Shown: positions 9,727-18,455 of the stretch, in pieces
Layout: each line of letters opens with the position of its first letter
Numbering within the stretch: position 1 is the first letter of the stretch
Notes under the pieces: model-generated
The model's input: only the letters and a program-made list of their open reading frames with translations
Database searches by the model: none
Told to the model about the DNA's origin: nothing
Made by a program: the position numbers and the translations under genes
NCBI GenBank assembly: GCA_036186865.1
Contig: AP025074.1
Location: 12,944,758 to 13,008,757, forward strand
Origin: Eustoma russellianum
Taxonomy: Eukaryota > Streptophyta > Magnoliopsida > Gentianales > Gentianaceae
DNA length: 64,000 nt
Direction: 5' to 3'

Positions 9727-10962
9727 TGAGAAAATCTCACTTATTAGCCTAAAGTTTGGCCCATTACTCAGTTAGCAGCCTAACGTTGATGAAACTCACT
9801 TAACAACAACTCTTTGTCCAAAATGTCTCACTTGTAGCCAGGTGACCGTTGACCAACCGCTGACCAGCGTTGACTAACCTTTGACTTTCTCAGACCAACC
9901 AGGAGTTGACACGTGGCAATCTTTTTTAATTAAAAAAAATAAAATTGTATTTTTGAATAAAGTGATTTGAAAGGAATTTAAAAATTCTAAAAAATTGTAA
10001 AAATTAATAAAAAAATATTTTAAAAATCAAAAAATTAGGAAAAAAAGATAAAAATAATAAAAAATTACCCACAACGCCCCATCACTCCACCCACCTACCC
10101 CCCGCACCTACACCCCGCTCCTGCACCCCCCAGGCCAAAAATTTTTTAAAAAATTTTTTCTAACTCACTCATAACGCTCCGACCACCCCTGCGTCCCCTC
10201 CCCCACCCCCTCCTCTCGCGAAAGTTTTTTTTTTAAATTTTTTCTAACTCACCCATAACGTCCCAACCACCCCTGTGTCCCCTCCCCCACCCTCGCGCAC
10301 ACCCCAAAAAAATTTTTAAAATTTTTCAACTCACCCACAAAGCTCCGACCATCCCCGGCACCCCAAACAATCCAACCCCCAGCCCAAAACATTGTCATTT
10401 TCTTTTTGGACTGGGGGGTTGGATTGTTTCGGGTTCTGGGGATGGTCGGAGCTTTGTAGGTGAGTTGAAAAAATTTTAAAATTTTTTTGGGGTGTACGCG
10501 GCGGTGGGGGAGGGGATGCAGGGGTGGTTAGGATGTTATGGGTGAGTTAGAAAAAATTTTAAAAAAAAAATTCGTAAGAGGAGGGGGTGGGGGAGGGGAC
10601 GCGGGGGTGGTCGGAGCGTTATGAGTGAGTTAGAAAAAATTTTTAAAAAAAATTTTGGCGGGGTAGGTGGGTGGAGTGCTGGGGCGTTGTGTGTAATTTT
10701 TTATTATTTTTATCTTTTTTTCCTAATTTTTTTATTTTTAAAATATTTTTTAATTAATTTTTACAATTTTTTAGAATTTTTACAAATAATAACATTTTTT
10801 AGAAATGAAATTTTATTTAAAGAAGAAGAAACCTGCTGTAGTAAGTCACCTTCCGGTGACTGGCTACAAGTGAGACATTTTGGACAAAGAGTTGTTGTTA
10901 AGTGAGTTTCATCAACGTTAGGCTGCTAACTGAGTAATGGGCCAAACTTTAGGCTAATTCTC
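9727..10962. mobile_element. Palindromic Mutator-like foldback element
   Basis: A 1236-base insertion in the gypsy LTR. Its ends are long inverted repeats: after a short irregular tip, AGCCTAAAGTTTGGCC on the left is matched by the reverse complement of the right end, and the match continues with small interruptions through nearly the whole element to a centre near 10400 (arms around CAATCCAACCCCCAG). The flanks TTTAATTAA (9718-9726 and 10963-10971) form a 9-bp duplication; the other LTR copy has the site only once. A 9-bp duplication with long terminal inverted repeats is the signature of Mutator-like elements. No transposase frame is visible, so it is non-autonomous. The interior is rich in C/G runs and A/T blocks. 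Confidence 0.87.
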
Positions 10963-11855
10963 TTTAATTAATTGTATAGGTTATGAGGCTGAGTTAAATA
11001 AAATATAGAAAAAGAAAAGAAAGGGTTAAAGTGAGAATTTAGAAAATTAGGCAAAATTACCAAAATGCCCTCCCTACTTAAATGATGGGGGAGTTACATA
11101 TTTAGTATAATTCCCCAAAAGAGAGGGGGTCGTGGGTTACAACACCAAAAGAGAGGGGGGAAACGCCTGGAGAAAGAAGAGAAGGAGAAAGGAGAAAGAA
11201 GAAGAGAAGAAGAAAAGGAAGAAAGAGCGGTCAATCTAGGTTCAACTTTTCCCGAAATCCTGTAGTACACTCGTAAGACTAACTAGAAACAAAGGCAAGT
11301 AATCTTTCTATACGCTTTATGTAAATTTTGATACAACAGGCCCTATGTTCTTATAAAGAGGAAATTCAGATCACACATCAGTAATCTTGATTTGTTTATG
11401 TTACATGCTCTACTATACGTATTTGTTGTTGTTTGTTTGATTAAAGTCATATTCTTTGGGCCTAAATCAGAAAGTATCCACGTTGTTCTTAATTGTTGTT
11501 AAATATGCCTATAAAAGTGTCACCCGTGTTGTGTTTATCGTATTGTTGTAAGTTCTTGAGTTATTAATTGTACATTACATGATTTGAGAGTATTTGCAGA
11601 AAGATGAAGGATGAATGACGGGATGTTGTAGATTTGGTTGTGTTGGAAAGTTTGAGGATACATTGGAAGTTGTGGGTGATAGAAGGCTTAGAGTGGATAC
11701 GTTTTGACATGTTTAAGAATCAATTCATGTTAGTTGTGTGTTAAGCATGAGGAATCTAGGTGGTAAGATGGATCTTGAAGTGTTTAACATGAAAGGGGTG
11801 AAGGAGGAAGATGATAGGGAGAAGTTAATTGAGAAATTTACAGTTCTGGAACCGT

Positions 11856-12186
11856 CAGAACACTTCGAACACCTACTTTAGGCGCTCAATGTCACATTAG
11901 GCGCCTAAAGTAGGCGTTCAATGTGTCCCAGTGCATTCCAGAACACTTCGAACACCTACATTAGGCGCTTCAAGTCACATAAGGCGCCTCATGTAGGCGT
12001 TCGATGTGTCACAGCAAATTCCAGAACACTTCGAACACCTCTGAAGGTGTTCGATGTCACATAAGGCGCTTCATGTAGGCGTTCAATGTATACCAGCACA
12101 TTCCAGAACACTTCGAACGCATAGTATAGGCGCTTTATGTCACTTTAGGCGCCTCATGAAGGCGTTCTAAGTGTATTGGAATTCTT
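11856..12186 (+). repeat. ~83-bp tandem repeats in gypsy 5' LTR
   Basis: Four units begin with CAGAACACTTCGAAC at 11856, 11939, 12022 and 12104. Each holds alternating forms of GGCGCC/GGCGTTC that pair with one another. The same four-unit array is in the 3' LTR from 19415. Function unknown; position in the long LTR would fit a promoter or enhancer array. Confidence 0.9.
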
Positions 12187-12644
12187 TTTGACCCATTAGG
12201 TGCCCCATGTATGTGTGATAACTTTATTCTCTTCCTTTGATCATAAAATACAAGAGTATTTGAGATGTACTTGAGGAATAAATGTTAAGTGTGATTAAGT
12301 AAGGATAAGATTGGATCCAAAGTGAGTTAGTGATACGAACGAACTTAGAAAGGTACGAGCGTGGAGTGTCTGAGGTGCAAGATCATGTACTTGATATGTA
12401 AGATGTGTGTGTATGTTTAAATGTTTGATATGAGGTTGCATGAGCATCCTGCATCACGATATGAACACTTTGCATTTTGACATGAGAATTGCTTTGCGAA
12501 AGAACATGTGTTTACAAGAGAAGATTAAAGTTTTCGTAAAACAAACTATGGCTGCTGGTTTATTGCAGGGTATGAAAGTCACGCTTGTGAAAGTAGGGTA
12601 TAAAAGCGTGACCTGTGAATCAACAACAGGGTATAAAGTATTTT

Positions 12645-12785
12645 ATGGGACCGTGGACCTATCAGCACAGATATAAGATATATGTAATGGGGCCGTGGAC
12701 CTTTCAGCACGGGATATAAAGTTATATGTGATGGGTCCGTGGACCTTTCAGCACGGGGTATAAAGTTCCGTTTGCCGTGGACTGA
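12645..12785 (+). repeat. ~43-bp repeats with TATAAAG in gypsy 5' LTR
   Basis: Three units share CCGTGGACCT followed by TCAGCACRG and a TATAA-type motif (from about 12647, 12689 and 12733), with a fourth divergent unit to ~12805. Equivalent sequence is in the 3' LTR around 20205-20360. The repeated TATA-like motifs could be promoter elements, but that is inference. Confidence 0.8.
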
Positions 12786-13560
12786 TCACCCACAGGGTAT
12801 AAAGTTCTGCTACGCGAAGAATATGAAAAGCTTTGTGAAATGACACGCATAGCATATTTACAAAAGAAGTCATATGCATAGGTTCTGTATATGGTTTTAA
12901 AAGTGTACATGCATCATGCCTCACGAAGCATAAGACTTGGCATGCAAAGATTAACATCCACGAATGATTTGTTTATGTAGTATGTTATTTTAGTTACATG
13001 TTTGTTCTCGTATTCCCATATCATTTATGTGGTTTATTTGTATTGATGAATTGTTATAAAGATGTTATTTGCTAAACCGAGCACCTTATTTTGGGCAATG
13101 ACTTATACACTGGTGACTCGTCGTGTGTGATCCCGTAAGGTGTATAGACGAGTTACTTGCTGGCGATGTTTTCGCTAGGAATAGATATTCCATCTTCTTT
13201 TCAGGTGAGCCAGAGTACGAAATGATATTTGTCGAAGACGGTGGCGAGTGGGCTCACTGGGATGATGGTCATGAAAGTAGATAGAATTCTGATCATTCTC
13301 TTTTAAGATTGGAAGACTTGATGTTTATTATGTTGTACTGGAGGATATGTTAGACCGTTAAACCGAACACATTTTATTTTCGTTGTATTTCTTTGGTTAC
13401 ATTGGTGTTAGTGAAGTTTTAAATTTTACGACGTTTCCGCTGATTTATCTTACATCATGAATGACGTGCGTTTGATCTTCTTTGACACTTCGTAGTCCTC
13501 ATAGTAGACTACGGCAAGTGCACTGGTTCTGATGCCAGTATCGGGCCGGGGCGCTACAGG

Positions 13561-13573
13561 TGGTATCAGAGCC
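13561..13573 (+). promoter_or_regulatory. Primer-binding site, initiator Met tRNA
   Basis: Exact TGGTATCAGAGCC two bases after the LTR end, complementary to the 3' end of plant initiator Met tRNA. Confidence 0.93.
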
Positions 13574-13838
13574 TAGGCTTCAGATCTATCTTGGAAACTT
13601 AGGTTCATGATCTTTTAGCAATTTAAGATGTGATTTTCCGTTAAGTTTGATCCTTAGGTATAAGTGCTAATTTTCTAGAGTCTAAGTATGATCGGGTTTG
13701 GGTGTGTACGAGCGCGTTTATCATCTAAATTTCGTACTAGCATTCTTACTTCATACCCCACCCATTCTTACGCATTCAAGCTTTCAGTAACATCTTGTAT
13801 CTACTGATTGATAATGGAACGTTGACCTTTCAGAGAAG

Positions 13839-14890
13839 ATGCCTCCAAGAAGAGATAACACAGGAAACTCCGGCAATGGACAGGAGAACTAGCCACCACA
13901 AGTGGTTTTATCCCAAGTGTTCACGGACGCACTGACGGTTATTGCACATGGGTTTTCTCAGCAGCAGCAACCTCCACCTCCTCCACCACCACAGCATAAT
14001 ATCCGGTTCTTATATGGAGAGGTGAGAAAGTTGAGGTTTCAGAATTTGGAGGATGTACTGATCCCGAGGTGGCTCAGCATTGGTTGGCTAAAGTGGAGAA
14101 GTGTTTCAGGCTTGTGCAAGTGCCTGAGGAAATAAAGGTTGATGTGGCCACACCACTGCTATGTGGCAAAGCTGGTGAATGGTGGGCTGGTATGGTATTG
14201 AGAATGACTCCACCTATCTCGTGGGCACAGTTCTATGATGCTTTTCTAAAGTATTATGTACCAGAGATGGCAATTCTGGACAAGATAAGAGCATTTGACA
14301 GATTGGAGCAAGGTCGGATGGCGGTGTCAGAATATGCAGACCGTTTCCATGCGTTGGGTAAGTTTGTCCCTGCGATTATGTCTGATAATCGCCTTAAGAT
14401 GACGAAGTTTGAGAGGGGTTTGGACTCAATAATACAATCGGCAATAGTGAACGTGGGGATGAAAACTTATAAGGACATGTTGGACGCTTGTTTTCGTGTC
14501 GAGAGTGACTTCTGCCGAGTAGCGGCAAGGGAAGCTAGTGCAGGATTGTCGGATAGAGGCAAGAGGTCAAGGGAGGAGATGAGAGTCGGTGGTAGACCAG
14601 GACGTTGGGTCAAGATTCCGAAGAGGGGCCTAGTTGGGAATTATTCGAGACCTCCAGTGCAGAATCCAGTAGCCCCGCTAGCTGTGGGAATTTGCCCACA
14701 CTGCAACATGGGCCATGTTGGAGAATGTAGAAAGTTGGCTGGAGCGTGTTACAGATGTGGACAGGTGGGCCATATGATTAGAGATTGTCCCGAGATGAAG
14801 AAAAGCGCTCCAGGAGAAGCGGCCCAGCAGCCTAGGGCAAAGCCGAGAACAAATGCCCGAGTCCATGTCATGACCGATACCGACATATAG
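13839..14890 (+). pseudogene. Gypsy gag
   Basis: Begins MPPRRDNTGNSGNG, the usual start in this group, then meets a TAG at 13890-13892. A proline/glutamine-rich stretch follows, and one frame change lies near 14065. From there a continuous frame covers the retrotransposon gag domain (WLAKVEKCFRL to FERGL) and two zinc knuckles near the end: CPHCNMGHVGEC and CYRCGQVGHMIRDC. A TAG at 14888-14890 separates it from the protease, yet the same frame continues for seven codons to an intron-like donor. The protein packages element RNA into particles. As it stands it cannot be made whole. Confidence 0.88.
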
Positions 14891-14912
14891 GAAGCCACTA
14901 ATGTGGTAGCAG

Positions 14913-14996
14913 GTACAATTTAAATTAAGCTTGAACTTTGAGTGAATTAAGTCTCTACATATTTAACTCTCTGTGTAAAACTTGATATGGTCTTAG
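14913..14996 (+). other. Intron-like insertion between gypsy gag and protease
   Basis: Begins GTACAATT and ends TCTTAG. Removing it joins EATNVVAG directly to AVLVNKIPTNVLFDSGASHS in one frame, as in uninterrupted relatives. It is AT-rich with no coding sense. Splicing is inferred, not shown. Confidence 0.6.
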
Positions 14997-15470
14997 GTGC
15001 GGTTTTAGTAAATAAGATACCTACCAACGTGCTTTTCGATAGCGGCGCAAGCCACTCCGTTGTAGCAAAGAGATTCACTAAGTACCTTGGTAATCTGCCT
15101 GAGTGATTAGAAACTCCGTACCGTGTTCAAGCGGCCGGAGATCAAATTATGGTTTTGTACTAGCAGTACGGATTGCGAGTTAGAGCTTGAAGGACAAACG
15201 TTCTCCGCCACACTAATCCCTATTCAAATGTATGACTTTGACGTTATATTAGGAATAGACTGGTTGGCCAAGTATCATGCCAACATTGATTGCTGATTGA
15301 AGCAAGTGACAGTCAAGAGTGCTAAGATAGAAGAGGTAATGTTTCAAGGAGATGCGGAACGAAAGAAAGTTCCCAAGAAGGTGTATATATAGGTTGCTCA
15401 AGCTTGCAAAGCCTTAAGGAAAGCTGCCGAGGGATTCCTAGTGTATGCAATGGATGCTACTTAGTAAGTA
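14997..15470 (+). pseudogene. Gypsy aspartic protease
   Basis: The active-site motif FDSGASHS lies near residue 14 of this segment. Later landmarks such as a split ...DVILGIDWL-like segment near 15240 appear only after frame changes, and several stops fall between 15100 and 15400. The protease would mature the polyprotein; here it is dead. Confidence 0.75.
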
Positions 15471-15539
15471 CCATCTATTGAACAAATTCCAGTGGTTAAT
15501 GAGTTTCTTGATGTGTTTTCGGAGGAATTGCCAGGAGTG

Positions 15540-16511
15540 CCACCTCCGAGGGAAGTCGAGTTTGAGATAAATCTGACCAGGAGCCGAACCTATTTCTAAA
15601 GCCCCTTACCAAATGGCTCCAGCAGAACTGATAGAGCTGAAAGAACAACTTCAGGAGTTATTGGACAAGAAATTTATCTACCCCAGTATGTCGCCTTGGG
15701 GAGCACCTGTTCTATTCGTGAAGAAGAAGGATGGTAGTATGAGGCTCTATATCGACTATTGAGAGTTGAATAAAATTACCATCAAGAATAAGTACCCCCT
15801 TCCATGAATTGAGGATTTGTTTGACCAGCTCAAGGGCGCCAAGATCTTCTTTAAAATTGACCTCAGATCAGGATACCATCAGCTACGAATGAAGGCTGAA
15901 GACATTGCAAAAATAGCCTTTCGCAAGATATGGTCACTATGAGTTCTTAGTGATGCCATTTGGTTTGACTAATGCCCCTGCAGCCTTTATGGACCTTATG
16001 AATACCATTTTCCAAGAACAGTTGGATAGGTTTGTGGTGATATTCATAGATGATATTCTAGTGTATTCTCCCGACGAGCAAACTCACGCCGAGCACCTGA
16101 GAACAGTTCTAGGTATCTTAAGGCAGAAACAATTGTACGCTAAGTTTAGCAAGTGCGAGTTTTGGCTAAGAAGTGTAGCTTTTCTGGGTCACGTGATATC
16201 AGAGGAAGGGATTTCTGTGGATCCGAAGAAGGTGGAAGCTATCACGGAATGGCCTAGACCTACTAATGTCACAGAAGTGCAAAGTTTCTTGGGTCTAACG
16301 GGTTATTACGGAAAGTTTGTCGAGGGATTCTCAAGGATAGCAGTGCCTCTTAGTCGCCTTACTCAAAAGAAGTCTAAGTTTGAGTGGACTGCAGAATGTG
16401 AGAAAAGTTTCACGGAGCTTAAGAAGAGATTAACCACAGCTCCAGTATTGGCTCAACCCTCTGGAACTGATGGGTTTGTGATTTATAGCGACGCGTCAAA
16501 GAATGGTTTAG
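15540..16511 (+). pseudogene. Gypsy reverse transcriptase
   Basis: Fingers and palm motifs read in order: APAELIELKEQLQELLDK, WGAPVLFVKKKDGS, a stop at 15760-15762 inside IDY-ELNK, another at 15805-15807, then KIDLRSGYHQLRM. A frameshift near 15925 follows. From 15950 the frame is clean: MPFGLTNAPAAF, the catalytic FIDDILVYS (starts 16043), FLGHVIS, and the connection domain to FVIYSDASKNGLG at the intron-like donor. The first two stops each replace a family Arg (CGA/AGA to TGA). Confidence 0.9.
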
Positions 16512-16581
16512 GTACGTAAATTGTAGCATAAGGTTATGATTTTGTTTACCAATTAAGTTTAGTCTAATACCTTGCTTTTAG
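16512..16581 (+). other. Intron-like insertion in gypsy RNase H
   Basis: Begins GTACGTAA and ends GCTTTTAG. Removing these 70 bases fuses SDASKNGLG to CVLMQHERVIAYASRQL exactly as in intronless relatives. The polypyrimidine-like end and consensus splice sites support a real or former intron. Confidence 0.65.
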
Positions 16582-17366
16582 GTTGTGTTTTGATGCAACA
16601 CGAACGAGTTATTGCATATGCTTCAAGACAGCTAAAGCCTTATGCACAAAATCCGACGCATGACCTTGAACTTTCAGTAGTTGTGTTCGCCTTGAAGATC
16701 TGGCGGCATTATTTATATGGGAAAAAGTGTGCGGTATTCACGGACCATAAGAGCTTAAAGTATTTGTTCTCTCAAAAAGAATTAAACATGAGGCAACGGA
16801 GATGGTTGGGATTGGTAAAAGACTATGATTTGACCATCCATTACCACCCAATAAAGGCTAACAAAGTGGCGGATGCATTAAGCAGGAAGTCCAGCCATGC
16901 GCGACAATCACCATTGGAAAGAGAAATGGAAGAATTTGGTTTAGATTTGGTTGACTCCACGGTGAACATATTGACAGCATTGACCATCACACCAAGTTTA
17001 ATTGACCGGGTAAAAGAGGCTCAGAAGAATGATAAGACCCTAAGTGAGATAACGAAAAGGATGAAACATGATCAGGTTGAGGGATTTCATGTCAATGAGG
17101 ATGGGAGCCTATGGTTCAGAGGAAGACTATGTGAGCCTGATGTAGATGAACTTAGAAGAGAAATTTTGAAAGAAGCTCACAGTTCGAGGTTATCGGTACA
17201 CCTTGGAAGCACCAAGATGTACAGAGATCTCAAGCAATATTATTGGTGGTCCAAAATGAAAAGGCATACTGCAGAGTTTATAGAGAGGTGTTTAGTTTGT
17301 CAACAAGTGAAGGAGGAACACCAACGGCTCGGTGGGTTATTGATGCTGTTAGAGATCCCAGAATAG
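16582..17366 (+). pseudogene. Gypsy RNase H and integrase zinc-binding region
   Basis: An open frame running CVLMQHERVIAYASRQL, FTDHKSLKYLF and YHPIKANKVADALSRKSS (RNase H end), then a linker and the integrase N-terminal HHCC region (STKMYRDLKQYYWWSKMK to CLVCQQVKEEHQ). It stops at 17364-17366 (GAATAGAAA), where relatives continue IPEWKWE, so a Trp codon (TGG) probably became TAG. Confidence 0.85.
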
Positions 17367-17979
17367 AAATTGGAACATGTCACGATGGATTTCATAGCGA
17401 GTTTACCAAAGACGAGAAGTGGACATGACATGATATGGGTAATTATGGATCGATTAACCAAGTCTGCACATTTTCTGCCCATCGCAAGTGAATCGTCTCT
17501 CGACAAGTTGGTAAATCTATATATGGATAGTATTGTCAGCTTGGATAGTGTTCCAGTGAGTATAGTGTTCGACCAAGATCCATTTACTTCTAAGTTCTGA
17601 ACAGCAGTTTAGAAAAGCATGGGCACGGAATTAAGGTTGAGCACAGCATATCATCCCCAAACCGATGGACAGTCTGAGCGGACTATTCAAACTCTAGAAG
17701 ATATGCTAAGGGCTTGCGTTTTGGATTTCAAAGGGAATGGTGAAGTTAATGGAATTCTCTTATAGTAACAGTTACCATAGCGCAATTGACATGGCCCCTT
17801 TTGAAGCTTTGTATGGAAGGAAGTGTAGGTCCCGGTTTATTGGGATGAAGTCGGTGTGAGAACCATCACCGGACCTGAATTACTCGAGAAGACGCTAGAA
17901 AAGGTGAAAATCATACAAGATAGACTCAAGACGGCTCAAGACCCGCAACAAAAGTTGGGCAGATTCCAAGCGACGACCT
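17367..17979 (+). pseudogene. Gypsy integrase core
   Basis: Begins LEHVTMDFIASLPKT with the first catalytic Asp, continues GHDMIWVIMDRLTKSAHFLP, then loses frame near 17597. It regains STAYHPQTDGQSERTIQTLE with the second half of the catalytic site. Several stops follow (17740-17790). The DDE catalytic layout is visible but not in one frame. Confidence 0.8.
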
Positions 17980-18413
17980 TTGGAGTTCAGCGTAGGTGAA
18001 AAGATTTATTTAAGAGTATCACCTACGAAGGGTATTAAGAGGTTTGGAGTCAAAGGCAAGCTAAGTCCCCGTTTTATTGGTCCTTACGAGATACTTGAGA
18101 AAGTGGGGGATTTGGCATATAGATTGGCCTTACCTCCGGTATTAGCACAAGTCCACAACGTATTCCATGTGTCACAGTTAAGGAAGTACGTGACGGATCC
18201 AAGCCATGTGCTCGAAGCCCAACCTTTGGAACTCAGCGACGATGTTACATACGAAAAGATACCCGTGAGGATCGTAGACCGAAAGGACCAAGTGTTGAGG
18301 AAACAGGTGATTCCTTATGTGAAGGTTCAGTGGAGCAACCACATGGAATGCGAGGCCACTTGGGAGCTCGAAGAACAGATGCGGGAGAAGTATCCTCAAC
18401 TCTTTGACTAAGG
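17980..18413 (+). CDS. Gypsy integrase C-terminus with chromodomain-like end
   Basis: An intact stretch of ~143 codons: FSVGEKIYLRVSPTKG, the GPYEILEKVGDLAYRLALP segment, HNVFHVSQLRKYV, and then the chromodomain-like tail with RIVDRKDQVLRKQ, PYVKVQWSN and EATWELEEQMREKYP. In chromoviruses this tail directs insertion toward particular chromatin. It ends with a stop ~45 bases before the 3' LTR. The true protein would begin far upstream, so this is a fragment of the polyprotein, not a gene. Confidence 0.82.
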
Positions 18414-18455
18414 TATGTAAGTTTTGAGGACGAAACTTTTTGTAAAGGGGTGGAA

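Larger units (their letters stand above)
9672..13558 (+). repeat. 5' LTR of the gypsy element (interrupted)
   Basis: Matches 18456-21114 throughout, apart from a 1.24-kb insertion plus one 9-base target copy (9727-10971) and a missing first ~16 bases. Without the insertion it is ~2.64 kb, long for this group. It holds an ~83-bp tandem array (11856-12186), a ~43-bp TATAAAG-containing array (12645-12785), and ends in GGGGCGCTACA next to the primer site. Confidence 0.92.

Noticed and set aside
10621..10905. 94-codon plus-strand frame in the palindromic element
   Set aside because: Low complexity (Phe/Leu from T runs), no family resemblance, and the region is one arm of the inverted repeat.
11856..12186. 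CRISPR-like array (regular repeats in gypsy LTR)
   Set aside because: Units are degenerate, without unique spacers, and lie in a plant LTR that is repeated at 19415.
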